Of a stretch of 64,000 nt of DNA, positions 63,883-64,000 are shown in pieces. The position numbers and the translations under genes are program-made. Source of the DNA: Mumia quercus. GTDB taxonomy: Bacteria; Actinomycetota; Actinomycetes; Propionibacteriales; Nocardioidaceae. The stretch covers positions 350,349 to 414,348 of the forward strand of contig NZ_JANZYO010000006.1 in the NCBI RefSeq assembly GCF_025506335.1, given 5' to 3'. Below the pieces are notes generated by a model that was not told the DNA's origin, ran no database searches, and was given only the letters and a program-made list of their open reading frames with translations. The stretch's first letter is position 1; each line of letters opens with the position of its first letter.

Positions 63883-64000
63883 AGGCGGGCTCGACGAGCT
63901 CGACGAGGACGCCGCCGGCGTCCTTCGGGTGGACGAAGTTCACCCGGCTGTCGGAGGTGCCGCGGCGCGGCTGGTCGTAGAGCAGCCGCATCCCACGATC
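63878..64000 (-). CDS. mce: Methylmalonyl/ethylmalonyl-CoA epimerase, C-terminal fragment
   Basis: Only the last 40 or so codons lie in the window. The translation ends with MRLLYDQPRRGTSDSRVNF, then VHPKDAGGVLVELVEPAS and a stop. The VNFVHPKDAGGVLVELVEP-type ending, including the metal-ligand glutamate, is characteristic of methylmalonyl-CoA epimerases of the VOC (glyoxalase) fold, which also epimerise ethylmalonyl-CoA. This fits between Ccr and Ecm in the ethylmalonyl-CoA pathway. The stop codon lies inside the repeat array's edge. Confidence 0.85.
   Translation of the reverse strand, partial: DRGMRLLYDQPRRGTSDSRVNFVHPKDAGGVLVELVEPAS

Overview
The window is chromosomal DNA from a high-GC Gram-positive bacterium (Actinomycetota), roughly 70% GC by eye. 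WhiB1, PdtaS, a fused E1/E2 2-oxoglutarate enzyme (Kgd/SucA), NucS, and the order argS-lysA-hom-thrC-thrB-rho-rpmE-prfA-prmC-sua5-wecA-atp-nucS are all typical of actinobacteria. AtpF and AtpH are separate proteins rather than the b-delta fusion of mycobacteria. Together with the ethylmalonyl-CoA genes and the DUF6325/SHOCT genes, this suggests a Nocardioides- or Streptomyces-like lineage; a Nocardioidaceae member is my best guess, by inference. I see no prophage, IS element, CRISPR array or rRNA.

Layout. 1-14.4 kb: an IlvG-like enzyme (cut by the window edge), a DUF2785 protein, pdtaS convergent with whiB1, malic enzyme, a quinone-oxidoreductase-like protein, kgd with DUF6104, a TetR/3-hydroxyacyl-CoA dehydrogenase pair, an MBL hydrolase and tRNA-Arg(CCG). 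14.5-28.4 kb: a response regulator, argS, lysA, the threonine operon hom-thrC-thrB, rho with a long leader, rpmE, prfA-prmC, sua5 and wecA. 28.4-36.7 kb: the complete F1Fo ATP synthase operon. 36.7-49 kb: cobalamin adenosyltransferase, ethylmalonyl-CoA mutase, ferritin, a D-amino-acid oxidase-like protein, a SLATT-like membrane protein, a macro-domain protein, a CtpE-like P-type ATPase, NucS, a lipoprotein and a tandem 3-hydroxyacyl-CoA dehydrogenase. 49-57.7 kb: an accessory cluster of membrane and small proteins (YihY, PtpB-type phosphatase, DUF6325, SHOCT, DUF7144, AI-2E permease, two paralogous small proteins) ending in a large ATP-binding LuxR-type (LAL) regulator. 57.7-64 kb: an alpha/beta hydrolase, a DivIVA/Scy-like coiled-coil protein, crotonyl-CoA carboxylase/reductase, pxpABC, a symmetrical repeat array and the end of an acyl-CoA epimerase gene.

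The most interesting signals are regulatory. (1) Five copies of TCACCC-N5-GGGTGA sit in the 49-55 kb cluster. Each is centred 31-32 bp upstream of a -10 hexamer, the geometry of an activator site, so they probably form one regulon; the LAL regulator at 55.2-57.7 kb is the obvious candidate. (2) A TTACC-N4-GGTAA palindrome overlaps the -10 element of three acyl-CoA or ThDP-enzyme genes (ilvG-like, tandem 3-hydroxyacyl-CoA dehydrogenase, ccr), with a weaker copy at ecm, suggesting a common repressor. (3) CRP-like sites precede whiB1 and the ATP synthase operon. (4) Between pxpC and the epimerase gene lies an inverted array of six 11-bp units with exact 22-bp period. Many genes appear leaderless, with a -10 hexamer 6-7 nt before the start codon.

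Metabolically, Ccr, Ecm, the epimerase, 3-hydroxyacyl-CoA dehydrogenases and cobalamin adenosyltransferase indicate ethylmalonyl-CoA pathway capacity for C2 or fatty-acid assimilation, next to the TCA enzyme Kgd and malic enzyme.
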